Source: Aphrophora alni
Taxonomy: Eukaryota > Arthropoda > Insecta > Hemiptera > Aphrophoridae
Reading direction: 5' to 3'
Assembly (NCBI GenBank): GCA_963513935.1
Contig: OY740767.1
Location: 151,596,431-151,660,430 of the forward strand
Length of the DNA stretch: 64,000 nucleotides
Position 1 is the stretch's first letter. Each line of letters starts with the position of its first letter. The notes beneath the pieces were generated by a model. That model had not been told where the DNA came from, made no database searches, and was given only the letters and a program-made list of their open reading frames with translations. A program made the translations under genes and the position numbers. This document shows positions 8,176-19,555 of the stretch, in pieces.

Positions 8176-8465
8176 TCCCCCACCATTTTTGTGCCCAACC
8201 GACGCAGACTCTACTGTCAGTATACAAAGCGCGTGCTTATCTCGGTGTAGATACGACTATCGAACCGTCAAATATTACGCAAGTTCGAACCCAGTTAATG
8301 GGAGTATCCCCTCCCCAACTCTTCTACAAAGGTATGAAAGTTGAGCTTAACGAAACCAGATTATTTTGGAATTTACATATCCCAGGTGATAAAAACAAAA
8401 TTCGTAGGTATTTTAACATTATCTTCTTTTCTCCTGTCAAACAACGTCTAGCTGTAGTCTTTTAA
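8172..8465 (+). CDS. Unrecognised protein tail, 5' end undefined
   Basis: After the G-rich repeats the frame ending at TAA 8463-8465 becomes protein-like: TLLSVYKARAYLGVDTTIEP, LMGVSPPQLFYKGMKVELNE and FWNLHIPGDKNKIRRYF, about 97 residues with balanced composition. The frame runs back through the minisatellite to an ATG at 7995, but that part is Gly/Arg/Lys repeat translation and unlikely to be native. The 5' part was probably replaced by repeat expansion or lies elsewhere. Strand and coding texture resemble the 1-3.8 kb viral block, so it may be another gene of the same provirus split by the fold-back array. Family unknown. Confidence 0.4.
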   Translation, partial: GFPHHFCAQPTQTLLSVYKARAYLGVDTTIEPSNITQVRTQLMGVSPPQLFYKGMKVELNETRLFWNLHIPGDKNKIRRYFNIIFFSPVKQRLAVVF

Positions 8466-8714
8466 TTTTGACTTCGTCCTATTATTTTCTATTTATATTT
8501 TTTGCATAAATCAATTTGTTTAAATCAGATTCAATAAATTTTCGATCGTTTAACAAAATCAACATATGTTAAATGTAACATCCATGTAATTCATTATAGT
8601 GGTACAATAATTGTTAATTAATAATACAAAATGGTGGACGATCTACTTTTCTTGAACACAATATCTTTCCTGAGTATTTTGAACGCTGAATACAATTCTC
8701 TCTTAAAAGTTTTG

Positions 8715-8970
8715 GTATCTTAAACGAAAATTCAAATTTCAAAATCGCTCCAGACATTCATGAATTACACCAATGTACCGGTATACATGGCCTATGCTGG
8801 TAATATAGACAATTTTAAACCAACTAAAATCAATTTTGTAAAACCTACAAATAATAAAATCAAAAGTTCTTGTTAATTGGTCAAGTCTCGACACCTACAA
8901 CCATGACTGTCAGACAAGAAGGCGCCGAGTAAGCTCCCGTTATAATCAATAATATAAGCCACGCATCTGA
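8715..8970 (+). pseudogene. Frameshifted coding-like relic
   Basis: In shifting plus-strand frames one reads SLQTFMNYTNVPVYMAYAGN, FKPTKINFVKPTNNKIKS and, in the next frame, LVNWSSLDTYNHDCQTRRRR. The pieces are collinear and composition is protein-like, suggesting one decayed gene with a stop and a frameshift. The function is not recognised. It follows the 8172-8465 tail in the same orientation and may be part of the same mobile or viral element. Confidence 0.33.
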
Positions 8971-9138
8971 TACACTCACGTTAGTTTATGGTACCGAATT
9001 GTATTATTAGCGTTTAACAGCTGTTTTTTTTTTTTATACAAACAGCTGATTTTTGTTTACATTTGGTAATTGATTGAAACCATTGTTGTCGCATTCATAT
9101 AAGGAACTGTATAGTTGCATATTTTTAAGGGGAAAATG

Positions 9139-9475
9139 ACGTAATAAAGGTGAAGAAGAGCGTGTTTGTTTGTGTGGAACATTACTTTCGTACTTGCTGT
9201 GAAGATCGGAGTGGTGAGTCATCCTTGCCAATTGTAAAGGTAAAGTTTTTAACACATTATCAAAGACAGGGACCTCCAAACAAAACCATCTTAAGTTGGA
9301 TTAGAATGTTTAGAACCACAAGGTCTGTAAGAATCACAATGTAGAGCGTTCTGGAAGACCACGTAGCACGAGGACAAATAAAAATGTTGGTCGAGTATTT
9401 GATAAAGTGTTAAAGTCTCCTAACAAGACCTTTCTTTCGGCGGATGTCTACACATTGCTTTAAGAAGTATGTACA
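9139..9475 (+). pseudogene. DNA-transposon transposase relic, N-terminal helix-turn-helix
   Basis: The plus strand reads FVCVEHYFRTCCEDRSGESS, then VKFLTHYQRQGPPNKTILSW and IRMFRTTRSV. After a stop and a frame change it continues ERSGRPRSTRTNKNVGRV and VLKSPNKTFLSADVYTLL. This order (helix-turn-helix with PxKxTIxxW, an Arg-rich GRPRS linker, then a second HTH) is typical of the N-terminal paired-type DNA-binding region of mariner/Tc-like transposases and related insect proteins. No catalytic DDE domain follows; from about 9475 the sequence is unrecognisable. Truncated and non-functional. Confidence 0.65.
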
Positions 9476-11880
9476 CGTTCTTACCGTACATTATTTTGGA
9501 AATGTATTACACTTTTGGTGAGATAGGGTTGATTGGGGGGCCAAATTAACTAATTTAATACGGACGGTTAGGCTAACGTATGATAGCGTTAACTAATAAA
9601 ACGTAGTTGCCCACACCCTAAGAAGGCTTTCTCTCCGACCCAACAACACTCCTAGTAACAAACTTTTAAATGAGTTAATTATATAATAAGTTAGTTTGAA
9701 GGACATTCTAATTACACCAAATCCAAAATTGTTGCTCTAAGACCGATAGTCTATTACGTCACACCTCCTGAAATATATAAATACACCTACCGCCGCGGTA
9801 CAACACATTTTATTGGCCTTCCCGACAATCTCTGAACGCCATTTGCCGAAACTAGCCTAACTTTGTAGTTTAGAAAAGTTCACACAATTGAAAGTAAACT
9901 GCCCAAAATGAGCACTACCCAAAACTGCCCTTCTCACTGTGGTTTTACGTCACAAGCTTTTAATTTCAACAGGACATCACCGCTGCCCACTTCCTTCTAA
10001 AAACCGTAATCCGCTTGGCCATCGCGGTTAGTCGTTGCACTGGCAAGTCAAAGTGCGGCTGAAGATTCATCTGTACACAACCAAGATCACAACCACGATG
10101 AACACGGTTGACTGTTCATCAAAACGCGTGTCACATTAAAAAAAATTAAACTGATATTGGTATTTTTATAGTTCTTATCATTTTTAATAATCAGAATTCG
10201 AATTCTGTTTAACAGTACTTCCATAAGTAATTGGAAAGACATTTGCAGACATCAACTATATACTAAGTGCAATTACTTGAGAGATTTCTCGAAATCCAAT
10301 ACAACGTTATAATACATGCTTTTACAACATATTGGATTTCTACTGTTCACTTGGATGAAACTATATCCAATCTATAACAAAAGATTTACTCTATGAGATG
10401 TTGTGTCCATAAATAAATTGATTCTTACCTGTATCGTCCATCTCATATCATTTATTATTATTATTATTATGATAGTATCTACCATAAGGAAAAATACAAC
10501 ATTAAAATTTTCTTAAAAGCAGCTATAAAGATTTTATTGAAACTTTTCTCAATTGTAGTCTGTAAGGCCACAAACAAAACACCGAGCTCTCTTAAAATGC
10601 CGGTTCATGCATTATTGGGGAAAAAACAAAAAATCGGCAATGAAGTTACTATAAAGGACTTAATTTTCTCAAAATCGGTTCTACTGATTTTGATAAAATT
10701 TTAGTGAAAAATGAAGAAGAAGAATAATAACACAAATTCGTGTGCCAAATCGCAAATAAAACAAATATTACGGTTCAGGAATGACGGGCAAAAACCGTAA
10801 ATTTTGACAGCTGTCATTAAAAGCTAAATTTTAATCGAATACGATTTACGCCGAGGATATGTTTACGACACAAACGAAGTAAGTTTAGCCGCTATTTAAA
10901 TAAGTCCCCCCCCCCACCAAAGACAGTGTCCATGATTCATTTTCACCTTTTGATTGACAAATAACCCAACTGACATTATCAGTGACAAGTAGTTTTGACA
11001 GGTTTTTATTAGGTTTATTAGATAGGTGAGTGAGAAATTGTGTGCGATGTTTTCCCACCATTTATTTCGAACATATTTGACGATAAAATATTAGTTTTAA
11101 GTTAGAATTATTCTAAATCATAATGTAGACAGCAGTTGGGAAATAATGTAAAAAGTTAGAAAACCGCTGAGTTGGCAGCTACTTAAACGTAATGTGAAAC
11201 AGTAGAGGGTGTAAGCAAAGACTGGAAAGAAAAGATGGTCAGTCAATTTGTGAGTGGACCGAGCTAAGACGAGAGGGTGTTCAAAGACAGACCGTCAGGC
11301 GTCGCAAGGGAAAGAGTCTGGAAGGACACAAACATATCTCCTGTGGAGTCAACCGATACTGGTGAGCAAGCATTCTGGAGAACAGTAAATTGTTCTCTTT
11401 ATTAAAATAAAGTCCATATAGTAGGAGTGACTCAGTTTGATATGTTGCTTTCAACACTGTCATTGCTCTACTGAGGTTACAAAGGTTGCATATTTATAAA
11501 GAAATCTGAAATAAATTGTCTTTTCTGATTGCAATATATATATTATGTCATCTGATAATAAACTTAGACTCAAAAGTACAAATAAACCACAGATCTTTAA
11601 TTCTTTAATGAACCTGTAGCACTGCCTATTAAAGTAATCCAATTTCATCATAATTACACGATGTATAACCTCCATTCATCTTTAAAATAAAACACAATTT
11701 TTCTTTTGTAAAATTCTATAATTTATTTGGTCCAGCCGACCATGGATTCGCCAGTTACGGCATTGACGAGGCTCTTACAAGACTAAATACTTGTAAAAGG
11801 TTGAGAAAGGCAGAAAATTCCCGTTAACAAACAAAACACAAAGACCCGGGGGAAAACCCCTACAGGTCATTCACACAGGT
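9476..11880. other. Gene-free AT-rich stretch
   Basis: No coding or RNA gene seen. The part at about 10610-10910 resembles 15350-15660 (shared ggcaaaaac...gaggat/acgtgttta...ctatttaaat order), so both are copies of a dispersed repeat. A poly-C run lies near 10906-10915. Confidence 0.5.
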
Positions 11881-11881
11881 A

Positions 11882-12238
11882 TTAACCAACCTTGAATAGA
11901 GGTTGAAGTAAAGGAGAAAATGGCAAAAATTCCGTTCGGTCATTTAAAATTAGATTAGCATCATTACACAAAAGTCTCTTAATTTCTAAAATTTCCAAAA
12001 CATTTAATTTTCCACTTTTTACGTTAACATGTAGAATTTCAAAATTAACATTAGAATAAAAATCTGTCAATGCATGATTTTTTAAATGGTTAGAAAAACT
12101 AGAATCATTATAACCTAACCGCCAACTCCTTTCATGCTCACCTAACCTACACTTAAAACTACTGCCTGTTTGGCTAACATAAGCAGCATTACAAATACTA
12201 CATGTCAGTTTGTACACACCACTTTTTTTCCCATTTTA
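11882..12238 (-). pseudogene. Penelope-like retroelement: GIY-YIG endonuclease fragment
   Basis: The minus strand encodes GVYKLTCSICNAAYVSQTGS, then FKCRLGEHERSWRLGYNDSS and FSNHLKNHAL, about 115 residues up to the stop at 11882. GVY...YVSQTG is the GIY-YIG signature, with the CxxC insert and the R-x3-EH and SNHL helices seen in Penelope-like elements, whose C-terminal GIY-YIG domain nicks target DNA. The central Gly of YIG is Ser here, so the site is probably inactive. No reverse transcriptase is found upstream on this strand; the copy is 5'-truncated. Confidence 0.75.
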
Positions 12239-12689
12239 TCTTTGGAATTTACTAACATCTTTCCTAAATTTTGTTATTCATTGTTTTCCATTCATCTTCC
12301 ATAACAAATATAAATCTCTTCAGTAACAGTTCCAGAAACTATTGGACTATATTCGACAACTAAAAGCCCCCTTGGGATCACTCCTGTACCTCCTGTTTAG
12401 TCCCACAAGGAGAAACACTCAATCTTTTACTGCACGTTTATTTCACACAGAGTGATAACATTTCTCTGTACTGTTTTAAAATAAACTCTCCACGAAAGTT
12501 TTACTTGTACAAAATATACATAATCACAAATATCTGAGTCTTCTCTCGTCAAAATAGTTTCTTAAAAAACGACACAAATTTCCACGGAAAAATATCTAGA
12601 AATTTGAATTATTGTTGTTTAACATTTTAACTTTAACCCGTTAGAACCCTCCGGGACTCGCTTATATAGAGTACAGGCTTGGCAATACC

Positions 12690-12820
12690 GAGGAAACCTA
12701 GCTGGATCTTTCATGTAGTCTTTCATCTTTTCTATCAGGTATCACTTGACCAACTTTTGTTCTTTTTCGACCCTGGCGCTATTAGAGTATTCGAGGACTA
12801 GGGGGTTTTTATTTTATATC
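12690..12820 (+). repeat. Dispersed repeat family 1, copy A
   Basis: Order: cctagctggatc, tcatgtagtc, tttcatcttttctatcagg, ttgaccaacttttgttct, cgaccctggcgctattagag, tattcgaggactag, tttattttat. The same segments recur at 25738-25965, 28240-29030, 29750-29925, 30238-30400, 45560-46440, 46490-46740, 54205-54412 and 58395-58622 in both orientations. No coding capacity; probably a non-autonomous element. Confidence 0.8.
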
Positions 12821-13989
12821 CCTTTCTTCCTTATCTATTTACCAAGCTTCATCAAAATTCGACTTTCGTTTTTTGGCTGATCTTCACGTTCCACGGCTTT
12901 AGGAAACTGAAAAACTGTTCCTCGACTTTCTGTCCGTCCATCTTAGTACGTAATAATACAATAATCATTTTACAAAAATCAACTATCCGTGGATTTACCT
13001 CTGCTATGATTAATGTATATGTAACACTTCAAAAAGCTAAACCCTACTAACCTGCTACTTAAAATCCTTTAAAACTTTATTAAGAGGTGGGGGGGTAGAA
13101 GTAATGTTCCTAAGTTGTAAAATAAGGATCATTTTATACGACCCAGGCGGTGGTTAAAAATACATTTGCTGTTTACTTGATGTAAGATAATCTCTAAGCT
13201 TAAATAATGTTTATATGAAACACTTTAATATATATTTAACTACAGTATACAAAGTCTCAAACAATTTAGACATTTTATCTTCACTTTTCATGGCATCGGG
13301 AAACCTAAACTTTAATTTTCGACATACTGTCGGTCCGTCGTCGTTATCGCCTGACAAGATGTTTGCTGTAAGTATAAAATTTGGTATAGGGGACTTTCGT
13401 GTATATATTAAACTCTATTGAATTCGAATTTTAAAAGTAAAATAGCAGCCATATTAATCGGTTTTTGTTCATATTTTGGCGTTATTCAACTTATAACACA
13501 CCTAAATATTAACTTTGATTCTACAGATTTCGTTCAAATTTTTTTCTACCGCTATTTCGTAGTTCATTTTCATTTCTGATTGATATTTTTGGTTGGTTTT
13601 TATTTAGTTTTGTGGATGAGCTAGTAAGAGAGTTTATGCAATGGTTTTTACATTATTTATTTATTATTCAAAGTGTTTTCAAAACTTCATAAACTTATTT
13701 TTCGCTTCAAAACAAATGAAACCCTTCATACAAACATATTTCATACGTAAAACCCTTTGTTCTCTATATACCCACCATTTTATATTTTTAACCAAAAAAA
13801 ATCATACCTTTTTAACAGTAAATTATATATAGTTGAAATTTTGCATCCTACATAGTGTAACAAAGACTCAATTTGAGAAAAATAATCAACCTATTTCCAT
13901 TACTAATTTCAAAATGGTGGCTATTTAAACTTTTTAACATTGAATATCTCAAAAAACGTTAAAGAAAATAATATTTACAAGAAACAATA
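12821..13989. other. Gene-free AT-rich stretch
   Basis: No gene recognised. A gccatattaatcgg/aaaatggtggctatttaaac-type segment (13440-13930) belongs to the loosely repeated 'gccgccatttt' sequences also seen near 14400, 23570 and 31600. Confidence 0.45.
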
Positions 13990-14662
13990 TACAGGGTGTT
14001 TTGTAAGAATGAAAACGCCTTTATACTGCATAACTTAAAGGTAGAAACAAATATGAATCTACATAGTTTAAAAATTATACTTTTTTGTAGGTTAGAAATT
14101 TTTGAATATATAAGGTTTGTTCTTACAAATTATTATTGTGTGTGTTGTTAACTCAGTTGTCCTTTAGTAACAGGAAAATTTAAAAAATAAAAATTTGCTG
14201 AATTTAACCAATAATTTGTTTCTTGGCTAATCTTAGTGTTGTAGACAATTACCAAGATTAATTTCTTCAGTTTTTTTGCCAATAGCTCATTTATCCCTTA
14301 AGCTACAGAAAGAATTTTAAAAAATGTTGGCTGTCGTTAATAATTGGAAAATATTTTGTAAAATTCTCGGTTTTTCAAATATTCGACGTTAAAAGGTTTA
14401 AACAGCCGCCATTTTGAAATGAGTAAAGGAAATTGGTTAATTATTTTTCTCAAATTGGGTCTTTTATTTTATATAAGTGTCATGCAAGATTTTAATTCCA
14501 TATTATTTATCGGTAAAAATATTTACTTTTTTTTTTTTGTTAACAGCACAAAATAGCGGTTAGACTAAGCATTTTAGGAAATGTTTATATAAACTTGATC
14601 CTTGATTTTGATGTGGGGAATAAACTAATGAAGTTTTATAAAGATTTTTTGAAACACCCTAT
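13990..14662. mobile_element. Short element with tacagggtgttt termini
   Basis: The sequence begins tacagggtgttt and ends aaacaccctata, a 12-bp nearly perfect inverted terminal repeat about 670 bp apart. The interior is AT-rich without an ORF. This is the pattern of a non-autonomous DNA transposon; superfamily not assigned and no target duplication is clear. Confidence 0.5.
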
Positions 14663-15756
14663 ATACACGAATAATGTCAAATGTTAGAATAAACTGTAGA
14701 GTATATTGTAAAGAAACAAAATGACGACAAATGCAATAAGTAAATTATTAAAACGGAAATGAACAAGAAACTAAAACCAAATCTATTTCATAATCAATAG
14801 CAAGCTTTCTCTATGAATAGAATATAACTTGCACGTGTTTTACATAACCTAGAATTGATGAATGTATCCTGAGGGATTACCTCTCTGACATAGCATCACA
14901 ATGTATTAGTGATATTAAATGTCTAACAGATTTGCTTCATGCAAATAAACAAAGTTGACTATAGTAGAGAAATTTAATTTAATCATAAATAAAACATCGG
15001 CAAGAACAGTAAAGATGAAAAATCATTTTACAATTTTGCAAACTTTGACTTTTATTACAACAACAGTTGAACCTATTTGACAAGAATTTTTCTATAACTT
15101 CTAAATTTCGATTTTAAAGCTATTTTTCCACATATAACTTAATGTAGAGAAAGTTATATGATGATTCAAAATATCGCTGTGCAAAATTATTGCAGTTATA
15201 TCCATTTTGTACTTAACTTAGTTTTTAGAATGATGTCAGTCGCAAATGCAATGCTCGATAGCCCAAACGCGAGATGGTCGGGACATTTCTTCATTTTTTT
15301 AAACTCAAAATCAGCTGTCATAAGAAAATAAAAACAAAATTACGATTTTCTCAAAATAAGCTCCAACGAATTTGATATTTAAATAAAACGTGAACTTTAA
15401 GGAACCAAACAAAAAAGGAAGCCATCTCTCCAAACATACTGGTCCGAAGTTGGAATTGTTATAAAATTTGTAATATCTCAAAATATATTGTACCGATTTC
15501 GATCAAATTTTAGTGTAATTTTATTTTCGCTTCGAGAGTAATTGGCAAAAACAATAAATTACCATTTTTCATTAAAAACATAATTTTTAAATAAAATATC
15601 ATTTACATTGAGGACGTGTTTAACGTACAAGCAGACAGCTTAGACCCTATTTAAATTTTGTAGACCCTAGTTAGCTATTTTGAGGTCATTTTTACTATGG
15701 GAAGTTTCTTTAAGAAATCGATGACTCCAGAGCTCTCTGGAGTCCCTTTTAAGGGA
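14663..15756. other. Gene-free stretch
   Basis: No coding signal. 15350-15660 is a second copy of the dispersed sequence at 10610-10910. Confidence 0.45.
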
Positions 15757-16402
15757 AGGGTGAATGTGTTAAAAATCTAAACATTGTTGTTGTGTATTAT
15801 ACTGCCACAAAAATCTGGGTGATAGTACACTTCGTTTGCAACAAAACTGACCGTAATAAGCCCCATCGTATCGCTTCGTTTCCGAAGCATAAATTTTGTT
15901 CCCATTTTTAAAGACAATATTTTTTTTTAGTTTAATAAGTCTATTTTTTCACTTTATTTTTCACCTAGCAAATAAAGTGACACCATTTCCAAAAAACTAC
16001 ATTAAATGTACTACAAGTCAAAAGTAACAAATCTTAAAATTCAAATTTGTTTTACAAACAAACGATTCCACCTAAGGGTGGTCAATTTCATAAAAACCTT
16101 TACAACGATAAAAGCGAATCGCTAATATACTTTATCGTTCACATAATTATTCCATCAAGAAAGTATAAAGTTGTGATTAAATATGAAGGTATTTTAGAGT
16201 TTGGTTCTCTTATATATCAATCAACAGTGGTAAATTATAATATGAGAGCTAATAAAAAGTTAATTATATTTTTATAGATTGTCAGGTTGGTAATAACTCT
16301 AAAATTCATATTTCGGAAACGAAGCTAGGTGGGTTAATTGTGTTGCAAATAAAGTGTACTATCGCTCAGAATTTTTGTGACACGTTGTTCACCATTCACC
16401 CT
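15757..16402. mobile_element. Non-autonomous element with long imperfect inverted ends
   Basis: The first ~140 bp (agggtgaatgtg, then gatagtacactt, then cttcgtttccgaa) recur in reverse complement at the other end (cggaaacgaag, aagtgtactatcg, cattcaccct). Outermost bases agggtgaatg/cattcaccct match. The interior (about 360 bp) is AT-rich with only a short random ORF. MITE-like. Confidence 0.6.
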
Positions 16403-16525
16403 GTAGATTCCACATTTATAATGGTTTATAAAAAGCCCCGATTTTTTTAACATTCCTATAAATATATAAGTGCCACTGTAGAGCAATATTTTAAAAATAT
16501 GCAATTTTACAGTAAAATACCGACT

Positions 16526-16565
<40 letters not shown>

Positions 16566-16956
16566 GGGTGTTCAAAAAGTCTGGAAACCCCTTATTATTA
16601 ATTTTATTAATAAACGCAGAACAATGAAACTCTAGGATTACGTCCTCACTGTAGTTACCGACTTTTTGCTCATTTTAACTGTCTTTTTTCGCTTTGGGGG
16701 GACGTCCTGTGGAGGAAGTCTAAAAAATCTTAAATGTAAGCATAGGTCGAATTATACCTCATTTTAAAGGTCTTTGTTAGAGGAACACATTGCCGCAATC
16801 CTGACTGAAAAAGGACCATTCGTTTGGAAATAAAATTCGCATTAAAAAAAATTAAAAACTGTTTTTGTCAAATAAAAAATAAGATTGATTTCTTAAATAA
16901 TTATTTAAATTTAAAAAAATTAAACCACGTTTTTAAAACGGGCTCAAAATTATAAC
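16403..16956. other. Gene-free stretch with (AT)n
   Basis: A pure (TA)n microsatellite at about 16532-16563 is followed by ccgggtgttcaaaaagtctgg, a wording common at transposon ends in insects. Nothing coding. Confidence 0.45.
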
Positions 16957-17313
16957 AATTTCTCGTAGCCCCATACAGATTCCTAACCCCATACAGATTG
17001 TCCTGAAAATTTGCGATTGTGAATTTTTAATAGCTATGAAAATACTTGTAAGATTTTAAACGAAAAACGTGTGGCGCATGAAATAGATAATGGAAGATTA
17101 TTTCCATCTACTGAATTAGAAGCTACTTGACTTCCATTAGGAACTTCTCAACGACAACGACAGCTGCACCCTACACTTCTTACTATTATCTATTGCCCCA
17201 CATTTTTCGCTTAAAATCTTACAAGTATTTTCATAGCTATTAAAAATTCACAATCGCAAATTTACAGGACAATCTGTATGTGGTTAGGAATCTATATGGG
17301 GCTACGAGAAATT
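16957..17313. mobile_element. Small fold-back element, arms ~115 bp
   Basis: Left arm 16957-17072 (aatttctcgtagcccc...cttgtaagatttt) is repeated in reverse complement at 17198-17313 (aaaatcttacaagt...ggggctacgagaaatt), with a few indels. The spacer is about 125 bp and has no ORF. Confidence 0.8.
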
Positions 17314-17879
17314 ATTTTCTGTTTTTAGTCTTGTGTCTGTGAAATTTTATAATCGATTTTAATCATCTTGATGATATTAACAAATCTCCAATTCACCACA
17401 GACTTGTTCATTTCACTTTTCTTTCAGTTGTTGCAATCTATAATCGATCGAGCAAAACATTTAGTATGCCACCATGGATATCTCATCGATGTCCTTCAAG
17501 TAGTTAACAGTGAGTGATCTCAAATTTCCTACTATTTCTTTTTCCAACCTTCTCAACTGGTAATTTAAATAATGTTTGCAGCGTTATTCCACCTACAAAT
17601 CGTACCGCTACACCGGTCAATGCGCCAACTTTAACTGCTTTCTTACCATAACAGCGATTGACGGAGACAAGAAAGCGAGTTCATATTGTATTGTCATCCA
17701 GCTCAGAGCTACGTTTAAAGTTAAGTCACTAACTCATCGGGAAGTTAGTTTAAAATCGATTGCAAAGTTTGTGCACAATTTGTTTACCATACAAAGTATA
17801 GGATAAGTTCGATAATAGTCGAACCACTCTTTTTCGATTGATCCAGTTTCACGACTTCAGAAAACGAATGATTTTCGAC
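17314..17879. other. Gene-free stretch
   Basis: Contains a 76-codon open frame at 17576-17806 with no recognisable features; treated as chance. Confidence 0.4.
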
Positions 17880-18128
17880 ATGTCTTCTATAAGTAAACAC
17901 GATAGCAACCACGCAAAATAAGATAGAAACATGAAATTTGGCAGAGGACTATAGTGTGCTTCTTAACATTTGTACAACTTCAAGCCCGACAATGGGACGA
18001 GCGAAGCGAGTGGAGACTTTTCAATATATACACATCTATGAGGCCCGTTAGTGCCTAATTAACGCCAAGAGTAGAACAATACGAGGTTCAGAAAATGTGA
18101 GAAACAACTGTGTTTTTAACAAACTAAG
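17880..18128 (+). repeat. Dispersed repeat family 2, first copy (left part)
   Basis: Includes acatgaaatttggcagagga, gcgaagcgagtggagact and tatacacatctatgaggccc. Related segments occur at 47050-47720, 55080-55600 and 60700-61070. The copy appears split: a following element (18129-18787) separates it from atttaacatttcctaaa... at 18788, which is contiguous in the 47 kb copy. Confidence 0.65.
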
Positions 18129-18787
18129 TAAGATCCTAAGGGGGTCATAGTAACCTGATGGTACCATCGTACCTGACCTGCTATTTCTACCTGAAGAAGT
18201 GTCACAGAAACCCTTCTATTGTCTATCTTTACTGCTCCTAAACATCACGTCTATTGTTAGATGTCTTGGGAATTACCCAGGCGTGGTGGCACCATCCAGT
18301 TTAGGGTGGGACATTTTCAATATTTCAGTTAATGGACAGTAGAAGTACATAATTACATATCAGTCAACTCTATCTGGTTCATTTCATTTCAATCTGGATC
18401 ATGGTTAACCTAACCTAACCTAACATAACATAACCTTTCTCTAATAGTTATCAAGTAGAAAATAAGTTGAGAATCTTTTTTTATTTTATTTTTTGCAATA
18501 AGCAACAGTCTGTCTACCTTGCCGGATTGAATTGGAAGCGAATGAAATGATCATCAAAAACTAAATAGTTGCTAGATTTTATAGTTGGAGAGCAGAGATC
18601 AAAAATGGCCCTTAATCAATCTGGTTGTGCCATCGAAATGTTTACCTCCGATATTCACAGCTATTGTTTTGTGTAACAATGAGTGACCCTTTTCGAGTCG
18701 AAAAAGGAATCGGCCAGACCTTCATTCCTAGAATTAGGGATCCTCCTCCGATGGTACCACCAGGTTACTATAACCCTCCTAATGTAA
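18129..18787. mobile_element. MITE-like insertion within family 2
   Basis: Ends are inverted: gggggtcatagtaacctg, atggtaccatcg near 18138-18172 versus cgatggtaccacc, aggttactataaccctcc near 18749-18781. About 650 bp, no ORF. A short CCTAA telomere-like run lies inside (18409-18425). Confidence 0.6.
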
Positions 18788-18860
18788 TTTAACATTTCCT
18801 AAAAGCCCCAGGAAACCAACTTTTAGGCATTACATTTAGCGTTTCTGCATTATATAATCG
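18788..18860 (+). repeat. Dispersed repeat family 2, first copy (right part)
   Basis: atttaacatttcctaaaagcc...attacatttagcg matches 47626-47690 and continues the family 2 copy interrupted by the preceding insertion. Confidence 0.55.
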
Positions 18861-19019
18861 TACTGGGTAAGTACAACGATGGACCTAGGAACTTATTTAA
18901 AATATATTTTTACTAAATCTGTCATGTTTAGTACTTCTAAGTGGTATTCGTTATTTGTCTCTCCCTTCCATTGTCACTAACCCTTGAAAGTTTAGTAGTC
19001 GGTCTCTCGCCACTTAGGT

Positions 19020-19555
19020 TCTTTGCACATCAGCGTCATTTTGATGCCGCGTCAAGGTGACGCCGCGACGCTACAATACACCCGAGGCGTCAGCGTTAGG
19101 TTTCCGTCATTCCCGCATCCGATAAGTGACACCTGTTTCTAACGCTCGGCGTCTTGTCGAAACATGAAAACAAATGGAACAGTGCACATTACACTCGCGT
19201 CAAACGTTCACTGGCTTTATTTGTGTTATAGAAGTGTTACAAGTTATAAAGGGAAATTGATGAGGAATTCAATACTGAGATTTTCATAAGTAAAGTAAGA
19301 GAACGTCATATTTTATGGAAATCTTGTCTTGAAGAATATCATGACCGGAACAAAAACAAACTGCATGGATGGAAATTACCAACGTCATGTATTCTAATGT
19401 GGAACAAAGAGAATTAAATGAAATGACGTCATAGTCGATGTTTTTGACCTACGTATATAGTGAGATGTTCAGCGTCACTGGACGCGTGCAGGGAGTGTAC
19501 ACTTCCCCCCACGACCACTTCATCTTGACGCAGTGATGCTGAGGTGCACAGTTCT
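19020..19555 (+). mobile_element. CpG-rich element with a MADF-domain fragment (possible PIF/Harbinger relative)
   Basis: The ends are inverted: tgcacatcagcgtca...gcgtcaaggtga (from 19026) versus tcttgacgcagtgatgctga, ggtgca (to about 19540). Inside, 19250-19380 (+) reads IDEEFNTEIFISKVRERHIL, then WKSCLEEYHDRNKNKLHGWK. This is the first two helices of a MADF DNA-binding domain (VRxxxxLWxxxxxxYxDRNK...W). PIF/Harbinger elements encode an accessory Myb/SANT or MADF protein next to their transposase, so a deletion derivative of such an element fits. Stops flank the fragment; it is not functional. Confidence 0.55.

Noticed and set aside
15729..15755. gactccagag/ctctggagtc palindrome
   Set aside because: Short, isolated, with no associated feature.
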